Counted from the stretch's first letter, positions 15,313 through 25,968 are shown. The stretch: 64,000 bases of DNA from Leptospira kemamanensis (GCF_004769665.1 NZ_RQGG01000019.1:1-64000), one strand, 5' to 3'. A program made the numbers and translations. Notes: generated by a model not told the origin, from the letters alone.

Positions 15313-17799
15313 TTACTCTAAAAATTCAATGGAGAGCAATGTGACATCGTCTTCAAATTTCTCAGAAGATTGGTGTTCTTTGGCCATTTCGAGAAGTTCT
15401 TTTAAGGCAGTTTCCTTTTTCCAAAGTTCTTTATCCTTTGCCCAAAGGGAGAAACCCGAATCGCGAAATAAAGTTTGGTCTTTCGAACGAACATCAAAGA
15501 GTCCATCTGTAAACAAAAAGAGTTTATCACCCTTTCGAAAGGTTAGGCTTTCGCTACTACCTTCCCAATCTGAAAGAATCCCCAAAGGTTTTCCTGATCC
15601 AGTCAAATGTTTCAATTCTGATTGAGATCCTAAATAAATATCTTCGTGACCAGCCTTTGCATAATGGACCGTCTTTTGGTTGTGATCTGCGATGGCGACC
15701 ACTGCGGTCACAAATAAACCGGCTGTATTTCCATACAGATAAGAATTGATTTCTTGTAAACAAAGGGATGGATTTGTTTTGGTTAGGTTTGGCAATTGTA
15801 ATACAAAATGTAAGATGGCAGCTACCATTCCCGCTGCAAATCCATGACCAGAAACATCCGCCAAAAAGAAAAATGTTTTGTTGTCTGGTAAAGTTTGGAT
15901 TATATAATAATCCCCTGCAATACCATCACTCGGAATGAATTCCAATTCCAACTTGATCTTATCTGAGTTGTAATTTGGATCGGGAATCAATTTTTTTTGG
16001 ATGCGAATCCCTCTCGCTAATTCTTCTTTTAAATAAAACTCTTTTTCCACTAAACGAAATGCATTACGGATCACACTTAAGAGTTCTGATTCTAAAAATG
16101 GTTTTGCTAAATAAAAATCTGCTCCTTCCCCATGTAATGTTTGTCTTGTGGTCGCATCGGCTTTTGCGGTCAGTAAGATCACGGGTGTAGAGTGAAATTG
16201 TTCTCGTTTTCGAATCTCCTGAATCAAATCAAGACCACTGAGTTTTGGCATCATGAGGTCAGTTATCACTAAATCGGGCTCTTCCTTTAAAACGGCATCT
16301 AGTCCCGCTTGTCCATCTTCGGAAACTAACACATGATAACCCTCTCTGGTAAGGATGGCTCCTAAATAGGATCGTAAATCTGGGTTGTCTTCAACGACTA
16401 AGACTTTATAGTTGTGTGTTGGGATATCCTTTTCTAACAGAGGGATTTGTTTTTCTGCATCATCTGGAATGTATTCATGTTGGAATAAAAGATTTTTTTT
16501 CTCCTTCCATTCTGATGTATCCGCTAGCGGAATTTCGGTAAGGATGGGAAGAGTGAAGAAAAAATGAGAACCCTTACCAGATTCACTTTCGACACCTACC
16601 TTACCACCGTGAAGTTCTACTAACTCTTTGACAAGGGCAAGACCGAGTCCTGTCCCTTCTTGTTCACGGGTTAGGGACGCTTCACTGATTCCAAATCGAG
16701 AAAACAATCGTTTCATTTGGCTTTCCTGCATTCCGATTCCGGTATCGAAAATGGAAACAACTGCTTCCTTGTCTTTTGTCTGCAAAACCAAACGGATTGT
16801 TCCTCCGACATCGGTGAACTTGATGGAATTGGATAAGTAATTAAAAATACATTTGTCCAATTGTTCTGGATCAGCATTCACATAGATCGGTTTGTCTTCT
16901 ATGACTACTTCAAAGTGGATGTTCTTTCTTTTTACATAGGCTGTAAAATTTTCTGCGACGAGGGAAAGAAACTCACCCAAAGGAAGGGGAGTTCTTTTCA
17001 GTTCCATTCGACCAGAAGTGATTTTTTGTAAGTCTAGGAGTTGGTTCACTAAACGTGTAAGTCTACGTCCTTGGTTGACTATGACTTTGACTTCTGATGG
17101 ATTTAAGCCTTCTTTTCGTAGTAAGGCAGATTCGGATGGCCCTGAAATTAACGTTAACGGGGTTCGGAGTTCGTGAGATATGTTTTGAAAAAAAGCAGTT
17201 TGCGCTTTGTTCTCTCGTTCTAACGAATCTTCGGCACTATTGGCAGCCAACGTAAAGTAATAAGCAAAACCTGCGTGAAAGAGAGTGGAAAAAATAATAT
17301 TGGAAACATTGATGAAGGCAAGAAAATCTTCTCCCCAAACATAGATAGGAGGGTGGGTCATGGAATCAAAATAGGTAGCAGCAAAGAGTAAACATCCAAT
17401 GACAATGCTCCCAAATTTCAGGAAGGTTTTCCCTGGAGGCAAAAGGAAAATCCCTGTTGCAAATAACATCATGTAATACTGGTAACCAGCACCCCAGCCA
17501 AAAAAGTACGTTGCGGTGAGAGCGTGTAAAAATACCTCGAGAAAACATAAATACAAAGAAGTGAATAAATACTTCTTACGATTGATCCAAATGGTGAAGG
17601 CAAACCATAGTACACTTCCTAGGTTAAACCATGCCATTTCTGGTGCTCCCACGATCCAAAAGAAAAATATAAAGGTAAAGTGGATGAGTCCAGCTAACAC
17701 ATAAATGGAATTAGTTGCGACAAAATACCTTTGGTATCGAAGCTCCACACCGTCTGGTGCCTGAAATAAGGAGCGAACAAAGGTTAAAAATTGGATCAT
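15313..17799 (-). CDS. Hybrid histidine kinase with receiver and PP2C phosphatase
   Basis: 828 residues joining four signalling parts. Residues 30-185 hold about six membrane helices (a 7TM-like sensor). A HisKA domain has the phospho-acceptor His209 in FFQNISHELRTPL, and a HATPase follows (N box YLSNSIKF about 321-328; G boxes FDTGIG and GTGLGLAL). A receiver domain (465-580) has the phosphorylated Asp514 in VITDLMMPKLSG. The end (620-828) is a SpoIIE/RsbU-type PP2C phosphatase with GDYYII and LADVSGHGFAAG metal-binding aspartates. The kinase may phosphorylate its own receiver to switch the phosphatase, whose usual substrate is an anti-sigma-factor antagonist. No partner is adjacent. Confidence 0.93.
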   Translation of the reverse strand: MIQFLTFVRSLFQAPDGVELRYQRYFVATNSIYVLAGLIHFTFIFFFWIVGAPEMAWFNLGSVLWFAFTIWINRKKYLFTSLYLCFLEVFLHALTATYFFGWGAGYQYYMMLFATGIFLLPPGKTFLKFGSIVIGCLLFAATYFDSMTHPPIYVWGEDFLAFINVSNIIFSTLFHAGFAYYFTLAANSAEDSLERENKAQTAFFQNISHELRTPLTLISGPSESALLRKEGLNPSEVKVIVNQGRRLTRLVNQLLDLQKITSGRMELKRTPLPLGEFLSLVAENFTAYVKRKNIHFEVVIEDKPIYVNADPEQLDKCIFNYLSNSIKFTDVGGTIRLVLQTKDKEAVVSIFDTGIGMQESQMKRLFSRFGISEASLTREQEGTGLGLALVKELVELHGGKVGVESESGKGSHFFFTLPILTEIPLADTSEWKEKKNLLFQHEYIPDDAEKQIPLLEKDIPTHNYKVLVVEDNPDLRSYLGAILTREGYHVLVSEDGQAGLDAVLKEEPDLVITDLMMPKLSGLDLIQEIRKREQFHSTPVILLTAKADATTRQTLHGEGADFYLAKPFLESELLSVIRNAFRLVEKEFYLKEELARGIRIQKKLIPDPNYNSDKIKLELEFIPSDGIAGDYYIIQTLPDNKTFFFLADVSGHGFAAGMVAAILHFVLQLPNLTKTNPSLCLQEINSYLYGNTAGLFVTAVVAIADHNQKTVHYAKAGHEDIYLGSQSELKHLTGSGKPLGILSDWEGSSESLTFRKGDKLFLFTDGLFDVRSKDQTLFRDSGFSLWAKDKELWKKETALKELLEMAKEHQSSEKFEDDVTLLSIEFLE

Positions 17800-18025
17800 G
17801 TTGGGAAAAAAGAATCAGAAAGTCAGAGAAAAGTCAAGAAATCCAGTAGATCCTTTCACGAAATAAAACGTTTCTCTCCGTGTAAGAACCTACAAATTTT
17901 TTTGTACCACCTGCTATCTAAAAGGTAGAAAAAGAGAAAATTTTTTCAAAAGAAAATGAACGAAAAAAACTTCGTATATGTCTGATCTTCAATGGATGGT
18001 TTCTTTTTAGAATGAGCCCATATGT

Positions 18026-19306
18026 ATGATCCGATTCATCTCATCCAAAGCTTTTGATTTACTGTTTTTGATTACGATACTCCTTTTTCTCATTTCTCTA
18101 CCAATTGAATCGCAAGAAAAGGGAAGGAGTTCGATGAAAAATGAGAAATCTATAAAGGAAGAAACATTGGATGAAATTACCGAAGATGAGATTTCCATTG
18201 AAATCACACACGAGATATCCAATGATTTTGTTTGGCGAGGCCAGAGTTTTTCCGGAGATTATATATCGAGAAGAGACAATCTTCCTTATAAAAGTTTTTC
18301 AAAAGCATATACATATGTTCCTGTTGCAAGAGTCAGTCATAAGAACGGTTTTTTCTTTGAGTTAGAAGCTAATATCGCTCTTAAAGGCCGATCTGATCGT
18401 GATTCTGACCAAAGAATTCAATCTTATCCTGGCGGAAATGCGATAGATATAAATCGATGGACAAGTCAATTTTTGGAAAATCCGGTAGATAAGTCCAATT
18501 TTTATGATCCAGCTAACTCTGTTTATTCGGAAAAATGTGATCCATCTTCTCCGAATGATTCGTTTTTGAATCCATGTGCCATCAATCCAACACAAATCAA
18601 AACATATGCAGAAAGAAATGGAATGGCACGAACCGATGGTCTTTTTACAACATTTGCTTATGAAATGGAAACCAAACGCTTTGGAACCTTCACAGTAGGA
18701 TCATGGTAGTACTTTAAAAAAGATAGTTCGGCTCAAAATACATGGAATGAATATTTTATTTGGTGGGAGTTACCTTGGTTCAAACAAATTTTAAATCCGA
18801 CAATACAATCGTTCAAACAAACATCTGCAAACAGAAAAGCAGGGTATTCAAACCAATACTCTTCTTTTTCGATAGGTCATCATTTTTTAAAAGAAAAGGA
18901 ATTTTCCATTGAATGGACTTCTAACATCGGCTATGTATGGGTGAATAATCTTGATTCACAGAAATCAGGTTTAAACGATATAACATCAACAATCAAGTTC
19001 TTATGGAATCAATACTTCCTATCTTTCAATCATGCTCATAGACCTGAGATTGATTTATACGATAATGATAAAATTTATTTTTTAAATTCTGAAACAAACA
19101 GTAGAGTGACTAACCTTTCCGAAAGGGATGGCGTCATCACTGATCCTTCTTTATTGTATGGAATTTCCAATGAATGGAAAAGTCGAATGATCGACCAATT
19201 CGATTCTTCTGAATTGATTCAAGATTGGGCCAAAACTAAAATCCAAAGTCAGAGGATTCCCCGAAATTTATTTTGGATTGGAATTGGAGTGAGCCAAACA
19301 TTCTAA
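18026..19306 (+). pseudogene. Outer membrane (TorF-like) protein, broken by an in-frame TAG
   Basis: The frame opens at 18026, stops at TAG (18707-18709) after FGTFTVGSW, and then continues open in the same frame for 199 codons to 19306 (next residues YFKKDSSAQNTWNEYFIWWELP). Together they give about 425 residues ending in the aromatic IGIGVSQTF that a beta-barrel needs at its C-terminus. After a signal (LLFLITILLFLISLPIES), the phrase EISNDFVWRGQSFSG recalls TorF-type barrels, which start with a strand ending VWRG. A TGG-to-TAG change (Trp after Trp) explains the stop. No clear ribosome binding site precedes the ATG. Confidence 0.7.
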
Positions 19307-19369
19307 AATCGAATTTGCTCTCACGACTTACAATTACATGTGAATGGAATCGAGAGTAATGTGTTCACA

Positions 19370-21706
19370 TCAATAACTGGCACCCGTTTCTAAGTCCAGT
19401 TTGACTATCCCTGAACGGTAACGATTTGCTACTCCAGGAATTGATCCTACTACATATATGGCTTGGTCTTTTAGCATCACTTCATACACATTGGTTCCAG
19501 AGCTCAACTTTGGATCCCAAGCAGTTAATGCGAAAGTACTTCGATTGATACTCATGATTCCAACGCGACTGAGTCCACCGAAGTTTTCGATATTTCCACC
19601 AAAGAATATTTGTTTTTCGTTTTGAACTGCCGAACGCATAAATTGACCGTTATTGGAAAAACTTCCAGAGGGAGTAACGGAAGTGAGATCTGGGATGTTA
19701 TAAATTGAAAATCCATTCGCTATATAAGGCGCTGTTGTTGAATATTGGCCTGTCATTATCAAACGATTGTCAGAGATAAAGCCAGAATAGGCCGAAAAGT
19801 TATTATCAAATGTGTCAGTATGAGTTCGAATGAATCCACCAGTGATGGGATTTAGGCTCGCTAGGTACGTTGCAGCATTGGGGATAGAGGTAAACTGACC
19901 TATTGCATACAGTTCATTGTTATAGAACTGAAGCGAACGTACCTCTCCACTTGGATTGGGAAGAAAACTGGAATCAGGTGCTCCTGTAATGGCATCGATT
20001 TTTGCTAACCGGTTATAGGGGATAGTATTGATATTCTGGAATGTTCCCCCTACATAGATCGATTGATCCACAACTAACATCGTTTCGACGGATCCATTTG
20101 AGAATACGGGATTCCAATCTAACAGGGAATAGGTATTTAAATCGATAGCAGCACTTGAGTTTCGAGTTGTTCCGAGAATGGTCGTGAAAGTCCCTGTTAG
20201 ATAGAGTGTCGCATTATGAATGGTTAATTTGTTTACAACAGAATCAGGATTTGGATCCCAAGGAGTGGGGATTCCTGTTTCTAAATCAATTTCTGCTAAA
20301 TATTTTTTATTTTGTGTATCAATCGCACCAAAACCACCTCCTAAAAAGATGACATTGTCTTTGAAGGGGATGGCTACCCCTAGTGCTGATGTGTTGGTAT
20401 TTAAAAATTTAGGATCAAACGAAGTCACTTCATCGGTGATTAAGTCCAATTGGAAAAAATGATTTCTAGAGATCGATCGAACCGTTTCAAAGAAACCAAA
20501 AGCAAAAAGTTTGTCATCAATGACTGACAATTTGTATACAGCTTGAACACCTCCTCCTATCGAATAATCGGAATCCAAAAGATTTCCAGTCAGATCTGTT
20601 TTCAACATACCGAGACGTGGGCTGCTGATTTCACCTGCGACAATTAATTGATCATTGTAAATTACTAAATCTTCAACTGAAAATCCAACGATGCCCAACG
20701 TATTAAAGTAAGGGAGAAGAGTATTATCGGAAAGATTTATGGCAGCGAGTCTTGATCTACTGTCTAATCCCGCAGTTGAAAAATAACCGCCAAAGTATAA
20801 AACTCCATTGTGAATCGCTAACGCATTAACACCTCCGTTTGTATTCATTGTAGGATAAAAAGTGGTACCATTGTCTTTGTGGAGTTTGCCTAAATTACCA
20901 GCTCCATTGGCGTTAACTGCGGTAAAATCTCCACCGATATAAATGAAAGTTCCGTCTGTCACTATTGATTTGACATTACTTCCTGAAATATTTGGATTCC
21001 AGTCATCCAATTGTCCAGTCACAGCATTAAACGAGGCAACATGGCTTCTGTTTGTGGCAACTGGCACATTGGTAATAGGTCCTAAGGCTGATTGAAAACT
21101 TCCTGAAATAAAAATCCTGCCTTCAAGATACAGTATATCATAATAGAATGCTCCTATATTGTTTAAATTGGCATTAAAATTTTGATCGAGTTGGCAGTTT
21201 GGATTGATTTTGGCAAGATAACGTCTGGAAACTCCTTGGATATGTGAGAAATTTCCCAAGATGAATAAATTTCCGTCCGGATCTTTGACGGCATGATTGA
21301 TGGAGCCTGCTGTATTGGAAGAATCATCAAATACATCTAACTGTGGACAATAGGTAGAACCAATTGGTTTGGCTGAATCTTTCCAAACAAAGGCTCCTCC
21401 ACCAGTTGCGACTGCAAGTTGTGTAAATGTTCCCGCGATGATCATCTTTCCTTGGTGAATGGCAGCGGAGAAAATTCCTGAGGAGGAACCGGCATCAAAG
21501 ACACCGTAATTTAAAAAACTTGTTTGGATTCGATCTAGGTAGGGAATACAACTGGGGGAACGATCGTTGATTGCATTTTTCACAACGAGTAATTCGAAGA
21601 ACGATCGGGAACTTGGGTCACAACCATTATTCAGACTTGGTGGTTTGCAAGCAGTCAACGTGAGAAAAAGGAACCAAACAAATGCAAAAGAGAGGAATGA
21701 TTTCAT
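19370..21706 (-). CDS. Large beta-propeller-like lipoprotein
   Basis: 778 residues. The signal MKSFLSFAFVWFLFLTLTAC is lipidated at Cys20. The rest is built from repeats of about 45-55 residues in which a strand such as IYIGGDFT, LYFGGYFST, IFLGGGFGAI or LYLTGTFTTI is followed by a line on settling into an average value (LAKI.., TGAPDSSF, WNP). Such repeats form a beta-propeller or stacked blades, as in delta-60/YncE-like proteins. It should sit on the outer membrane surface. Function unknown. It stands alone, with a 200-base gap upstream in which I see nothing defined. Confidence 0.8.
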   Translation of the reverse strand: MKSFLSFAFVWFLFLTLTACKPPSLNNGCDPSSRSFFELLVVKNAINDRSPSCIPYLDRIQTSFLNYGVFDAGSSSGIFSAAIHQGKMIIAGTFTQLAVATGGGAFVWKDSAKPIGSTYCPQLDVFDDSSNTAGSINHAVKDPDGNLFILGNFSHIQGVSRRYLAKINPNCQLDQNFNANLNNIGAFYYDILYLEGRIFISGSFQSALGPITNVPVATNRSHVASFNAVTGQLDDWNPNISGSNVKSIVTDGTFIYIGGDFTAVNANGAGNLGKLHKDNGTTFYPTMNTNGGVNALAIHNGVLYFGGYFSTAGLDSRSRLAAINLSDNTLLPYFNTLGIVGFSVEDLVIYNDQLIVAGEISSPRLGMLKTDLTGNLLDSDYSIGGGVQAVYKLSVIDDKLFAFGFFETVRSISRNHFFQLDLITDEVTSFDPKFLNTNTSALGVAIPFKDNVIFLGGGFGAIDTQNKKYLAEIDLETGIPTPWDPNPDSVVNKLTIHNATLYLTGTFTTILGTTRNSSAAIDLNTYSLLDWNPVFSNGSVETMLVVDQSIYVGGTFQNINTIPYNRLAKIDAITGAPDSSFLPNPSGEVRSLQFYNNELYAIGQFTSIPNAATYLASLNPITGGFIRTHTDTFDNNFSAYSGFISDNRLIMTGQYSTTAPYIANGFSIYNIPDLTSVTPSGSFSNNGQFMRSAVQNEKQIFFGGNIENFGGLSRVGIMSINRSTFALTAWDPKLSSGTNVYEVMLKDQAIYVVGSIPGVANRYRSGIVKLDLETGASY

Positions 21707-21910
21707 ATAACCAAAGGTTAGACAGTCATAGAAATTCTCGAGTGAAATTCCTTTTTCAAAATGTATTGAAAAAGAGAATGGAATGTTTCATTAGAACTTA
21801 TCCGTAATTTTGAGAAGAATCAAATGCCATCACAATGTTTGTATTTAATTTGTGGTTCTAATAACTACATTCAAACAGAGTGATGGTCGATGAAAATGTT
21901 TACGATGATA

Positions 21911-22189
21911 TTAATCTGCTTTTAGCGATTTTTTTTCGGATCCGCTTGCATCTAAACATTTTTTCTTACCGGAGGCACTGCAGTTACCTGAGTATCCTGT
22001 GATGTTGCCACAATCATTTCCTGAGTTTGCCTTACAAATGCTTTGAGCTTGTTGTCTTGCAGCGTTGTTGTTTCCGTCGATACAAACAGTGATTTCTTTG
22101 TTTTTGCTAAATCCAAAACATTTAGCAGACAATGGAATCAAAATACCTGTGAAAAGAAAAAGAGAAAAGAGTAGGGTTAGTTTTTTCAT
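21911..22189 (-). CDS. Small secreted Cys-rich protein
   Basis: 92 residues. I chose the ATG at 22189, which follows GAGGTAAC; the upstream frame is hydrophilic. The signal is MKKLTLLFSLFLFTGILIPL, cut near SAKC. The mature part is about 70 residues with six cysteines, among them ITVCIDG, SICKANSGNDCG and GNCSASG. The pattern AxxxC...GxxC...C recalls the repeat unit of DUF4189 proteins, but the match is loose. A lysine-rich tail follows (KKCLDASGSEKK). Function unknown. Confidence 0.75.
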   Translation of the reverse strand: MKKLTLLFSLFLFTGILIPLSAKCFGFSKNKEITVCIDGNNNAARQQAQSICKANSGNDCGNITGYSGNCSASGKKKCLDASGSEKKSLKAD

Positions 22190-22347
22190 CGTTACCTCGG
22201 GGGAAAGGGATTCTATTTTTTTTGTTTTTGACAAGTTATTTTTTTTTTGAATTGATCATTTGTTTTTTTAGCAAACAAAATCTTGGATGGTTGGAAATTG
22301 ATGGATAGGATCCATATTTTTTTTGTAACGTTTCTGGAGGCAATGTG

Positions 22348-23940
22348 ATGAACAGATTTATAGTTTTCCTGTTTTCTTTTCTTTTGCTATTTCATTCTTT
22401 GGAAGCCGTCGACGAAGGAACAAAATCCAAAGCAGAAACTTTATACAACAAAAAAGATTATTTAGGAGCCTTTCGCATTTCTGAATCGATCCTGAAGTCA
22501 GATCCAAAAGATATTTATGGACTGCGTTTGCGATTCAACTCCTCGACTGGTCTTGCCAGTCAAAAAGGAAAGTGGCCACTCATGTGTAATCAGAGTGCAA
22601 AAGAACTTGTCAATCTTCTACCCGAAGAAGAGGTAACAAGTTTTGTCACTGCTATCTGGTGTTTGAACCATGGCAGTCATTATGCAGAGATTGTATCCCT
22701 AGTTCCAAAAGTCATCCCACAAGCAAAAGAAAAAATCGGTGATGGGAATTATGGACTTCTCATCAATGTGATCACAGTCGCTTATTTGAAGTTAAATGAA
22801 AGAAAAATGGCGAGAGAAATCTTATTTACAGGAATCTCCCAACTATCTGGAAAAGAAGAGGTGATGCATACAGGTTATAATGTTGGCGAACTATTTTATG
22901 ATGAAGATATCTCACTATCAGAACGAGAACGTTGGCATGAATTGTTTCAAAAGAATTTGTTTCCCGAGAAACTTTCCAATCCGCTGATTCCCTCGATCGC
23001 TTGGAATACATCGTTACTGACGGATGAATATGTAAGCCGAGGAAAATACAATTTTGCTTTTGATACCATTTCTCTTTTATATCCGGAAATGGATCCTCAT
23101 GTGGCTTCGTATTGGAATTTTTTAAGAGACCAACTTTTGATTAAATACAAAGCACTTCAGTTTAAAACGAAAAAATTAAAAACAGAACCTCGTAGGAACC
23201 TAAAGATGGTCTTTTTAGTGGTTCCCAAAACAAGATTCAAACAACCACTGCCTTCTGCCTTAAAACGTTATGAATCTTTGGATGCAGATTTAACTGAGAA
23301 GGCACTCAATGATCTTTTATTAAGTTTTCAATACTTTCGAGATTCATTTGAATCCATCACTGATGGGATCCATTGGGAACATGAAGTCATTCATACCAAT
23401 TCGGAAATCCAATCAACAAACTTCACTGACCAGTCGTTTCGTTTTGTGATGCAACCTTCCTTTGAATCCATTCAACCACAATTATCATCGGATGTTTTGG
23501 AAAAAATCAAAGCCAGTGATGGTGTGATTCTGGTTTGGCCTGGAACCAAACAACCAGAAGGTGTTCTTATCACCAATGGTGGAGGAACGGAATGGAATTA
23601 TGGTACGGCAACGAATCCCGAAGTGAGACTCACGATTCTATCTGATTCTAATAAAAAAATTGCCGATGGGAATCATGCGAACCATCCCATTTTTATTTAT
23701 CATGAACTGTTTCATGTGTTAGAGTGGGCCTATCATCAATCGAAATTTCCTAAAAATGACCATCCCTATTCACGAAGGAAAGATTGGCCAAAGGACTACG
23801 TTGGGAATACCGAATGGGACTTTTATGCAGAAACCTTTTTGAAACGGTTTATGGCGGAAGATCAGTTGGATCGTGTGTATTGGCTCGGTCGAAAAGAAGG
23901 CTTTTATGGGATAAAAGTCAAAGAAGAAAAAGGTAAGTAA
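22348..23940 (+). CDS. Secreted HExxH-motif protein, putative zinc metalloprotease
   Basis: 530 residues. The ATG at 22348 lies seven bases after GGAGG. The signal is FIVFLFSFLLLFHSLEA. The N-terminal third (about 20-250) is helical and TPR-like (AETLYNKKDYLGAFRISESIL). The C-terminal part holds HELFH (around residue 453) within FIYHELFHVLEWAYHQ, and a downstream acidic site (TEWDFYAETFLKRF) about 40 residues on could be the third zinc ligand. No known peptidase family was recognised. The gene lies 129 bases upstream of the sensor kinase operon. Confidence 0.7.
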   Translation: MNRFIVFLFSFLLLFHSLEAVDEGTKSKAETLYNKKDYLGAFRISESILKSDPKDIYGLRLRFNSSTGLASQKGKWPLMCNQSAKELVNLLPEEEVTSFVTAIWCLNHGSHYAEIVSLVPKVIPQAKEKIGDGNYGLLINVITVAYLKLNERKMAREILFTGISQLSGKEEVMHTGYNVGELFYDEDISLSERERWHELFQKNLFPEKLSNPLIPSIAWNTSLLTDEYVSRGKYNFAFDTISLLYPEMDPHVASYWNFLRDQLLIKYKALQFKTKKLKTEPRRNLKMVFLVVPKTRFKQPLPSALKRYESLDADLTEKALNDLLLSFQYFRDSFESITDGIHWEHEVIHTNSEIQSTNFTDQSFRFVMQPSFESIQPQLSSDVLEKIKASDGVILVWPGTKQPEGVLITNGGGTEWNYGTATNPEVRLTILSDSNKKIADGNHANHPIFIYHELFHVLEWAYHQSKFPKNDHPYSRRKDWPKDYVGNTEWDFYAETFLKRFMAEDQLDRVYWLGRKEGFYGIKVKEEKGK

Positions 23941-24069
23941 ACGGGAGCTCACTTGGGGCATAGTTCCATTCCGTTGTGCCCACAAACTGTTAGCTTTTGC
24001 ATCGAATTGAGATCAGATTTTAAACTTTTACTTTACATTTTTTCAGGTCTCGTTTACGGTTTTCGGGGA

Positions 24070-25878
24070 ATGGACCTCCTTCGCCTTACGTTTGTTTTTT
24101 TCTTCTTCTCGTTCTCCATTTTCGCAAATCCTAATACGTCTCGATTTTCAACGATTCTAAAAAATGATTTAGGTGAATATCCCCTTGGTTTCCATATGGA
24201 AATTTTGGAACTTCCTCCCTCCAAAGATTTGAGTTTCCAGGAAGTCCAAAAATCACCAAACTTTTACGAAAGTCGAACGATTTCACCAAACTTTGGTTTC
24301 ACGAAAAATGTATATTGGGTTCGTTTTGAGCTGAAAAACACTTCACAAGAAAGGGATTGGTTCATTCACGTATCTTATCCGTTACTCGATAAAATAGATT
24401 TTTATGAGGCAAAAGAAAAAGATTGGAATCATATTGCGACAGGAGATTCCTATCCCTTTGAAAAACGCCCTTTAGAAGAAAAAAGTTTTATTTTTCCGAT
24501 CAAACTGAGTCCCAAAAAAACAAATCTTTATTATTTTCGCTTTGAGAGTGAAGGTACAGTCCAATTTCCAATCACCGTATATTCACATGAACGATTTCTC
24601 AAATTAAAAGAGAAGGAAAATCTTTCTCTGGGAATCTATTACGGAATATTATTCGTATTAGTGATTTATAATCTTATACTTCTATTTATGTTAAAAGATT
24701 TAGGTTATTTGTATTATTTGTTATACATTAGTTTTTATGGTTTGTCTCAGTCTGTTTTGAATGGATTAGCCTTTCAAATCTTTTGGCCAAATTCCCCTCA
24801 TTGGGCCAATATCAGTTTGCCTTTTGTGGGTGGGTTTTCTTTGTTTTGGGGATTACAATTTACGCGAAGTTTCTTAAACACAAAAAAAAATACACCTACT
24901 TGGGACAAAATCATTTTGAGTTTAATGGGTCTCATGTTACTTCTCATGTTGTCCTCGTTCGTATTTTCTTATTATATCAATATCTATTTGTTAGCATCAC
25001 TCGTGATGTTATTTGCCATCGTCGTGTTCTTGGTCGCAGTTGTGTGTTGGGATAAAGGATACAAACCAGCAAGATACTTTTTAATCGCTTGGGTTGCTTT
25101 GTTATTTGGAGTCGGAATTTATTCCTTAAAAGGATTTGGCATTTTACCAGCCAACATTGTCACTGAATATGGATTACAAGCGGGATCTGCTATTGAGATG
25201 TGTTTACTTTCTTTGGGACTTGCTTACAAAATCAAGTTGGTCAATTCGGACAAAAACAAAGCCGAAAGAAGAATGGTGGCTTACAAATCCAAACTCCAAG
25301 AGGCAAAACTCGTTTCGAGTCGTTTGGAAGTGGAACTATTAAAAAATAACATCCATCCCCATTTTTTACTCAATTCGATCAACTCCACCATCATTTGGTT
25401 AGATGAAGATCCTGAAACGGCCAAACAACTATTATCTTCTTTGTCGGATGAATTAAGAGCGATTTTAAAATTATCCAATAAAAAAACAATTCCTATCAAG
25501 GAAGAGGTGGAAATTTGCAAACGATATTTAGAAATCATGAGTTTGCGAAAAGAAACAAAGTTTGAGTTTTTAACGGAAGGCATTGGGTTAAAAGATATCA
25601 TTCCACCCATTGTTTTATTAACACTGGTGGAAAATGGGGTCACTCATGGTTACCAAGGAAAAAATGCGGGAAGTTTTGTTTTAAAGAAAAAAAAGGAAAA
25701 AAACAAAACCAGATATATTTTATTCAATGATGGACTTCCTACTACCAAATCAGATTCCTTAGGAACCGGTATCAAATACATCAAATCAAGATTACAAGAA
25801 GCATTCCCCAATAAGTGGGAATTTACTTCTCGATTGGTTTTGGGAGGTTGGGAAAACACCATTACCGTTTTGGAATAG
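24070..25878 (+). CDS. LytS-type sensor histidine kinase with 7TMR-DISM input
   Basis: About 602 residues from the ATG at 24070, which begins the signal MDLLRLTFVFFFFSFSIFAN; the upstream open frame has no signal. A periplasmic DISM domain (about 25-175, FTKNVYWVRFELKN and HVSYPLLDKIDFYE) is followed by seven helices, a coiled linker and a LytS-type kinase. The phospho-acceptor is His429 in NNIHPHFLLNSIN; the ATPase N box is LVENGVTHGY. The kinase should phosphorylate the LytTR regulator encoded two genes downstream. The periplasmic domain may bind a carbohydrate, as thought for other DISM proteins. Confidence 0.92.
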   Translation: MDLLRLTFVFFFFSFSIFANPNTSRFSTILKNDLGEYPLGFHMEILELPPSKDLSFQEVQKSPNFYESRTISPNFGFTKNVYWVRFELKNTSQERDWFIHVSYPLLDKIDFYEAKEKDWNHIATGDSYPFEKRPLEEKSFIFPIKLSPKKTNLYYFRFESEGTVQFPITVYSHERFLKLKEKENLSLGIYYGILFVLVIYNLILLFMLKDLGYLYYLLYISFYGLSQSVLNGLAFQIFWPNSPHWANISLPFVGGFSLFWGLQFTRSFLNTKKNTPTWDKIILSLMGLMLLLMLSSFVFSYYINIYLLASLVMLFAIVVFLVAVVCWDKGYKPARYFLIAWVALLFGVGIYSLKGFGILPANIVTEYGLQAGSAIEMCLLSLGLAYKIKLVNSDKNKAERRMVAYKSKLQEAKLVSSRLEVELLKNNIHPHFLLNSINSTIIWLDEDPETAKQLLSSLSDELRAILKLSNKKTIPIKEEVEICKRYLEIMSLRKETKFEFLTEGIGLKDIIPPIVLLTLVENGVTHGYQGKNAGSFVLKKKKEKNKTRYILFNDGLPTTKSDSLGTGIKYIKSRLQEAFPNKWEFTSRLVLGGWENTITVLE

Positions 25879-25968
25879 ATGCCACTGGCGTAATATAAGT
25901 GCCATTCGCACTTTTTTGAACGTTTACTTTGTTTTATCTGATATCTTGTGTTCCCTAAGGATAACAAG

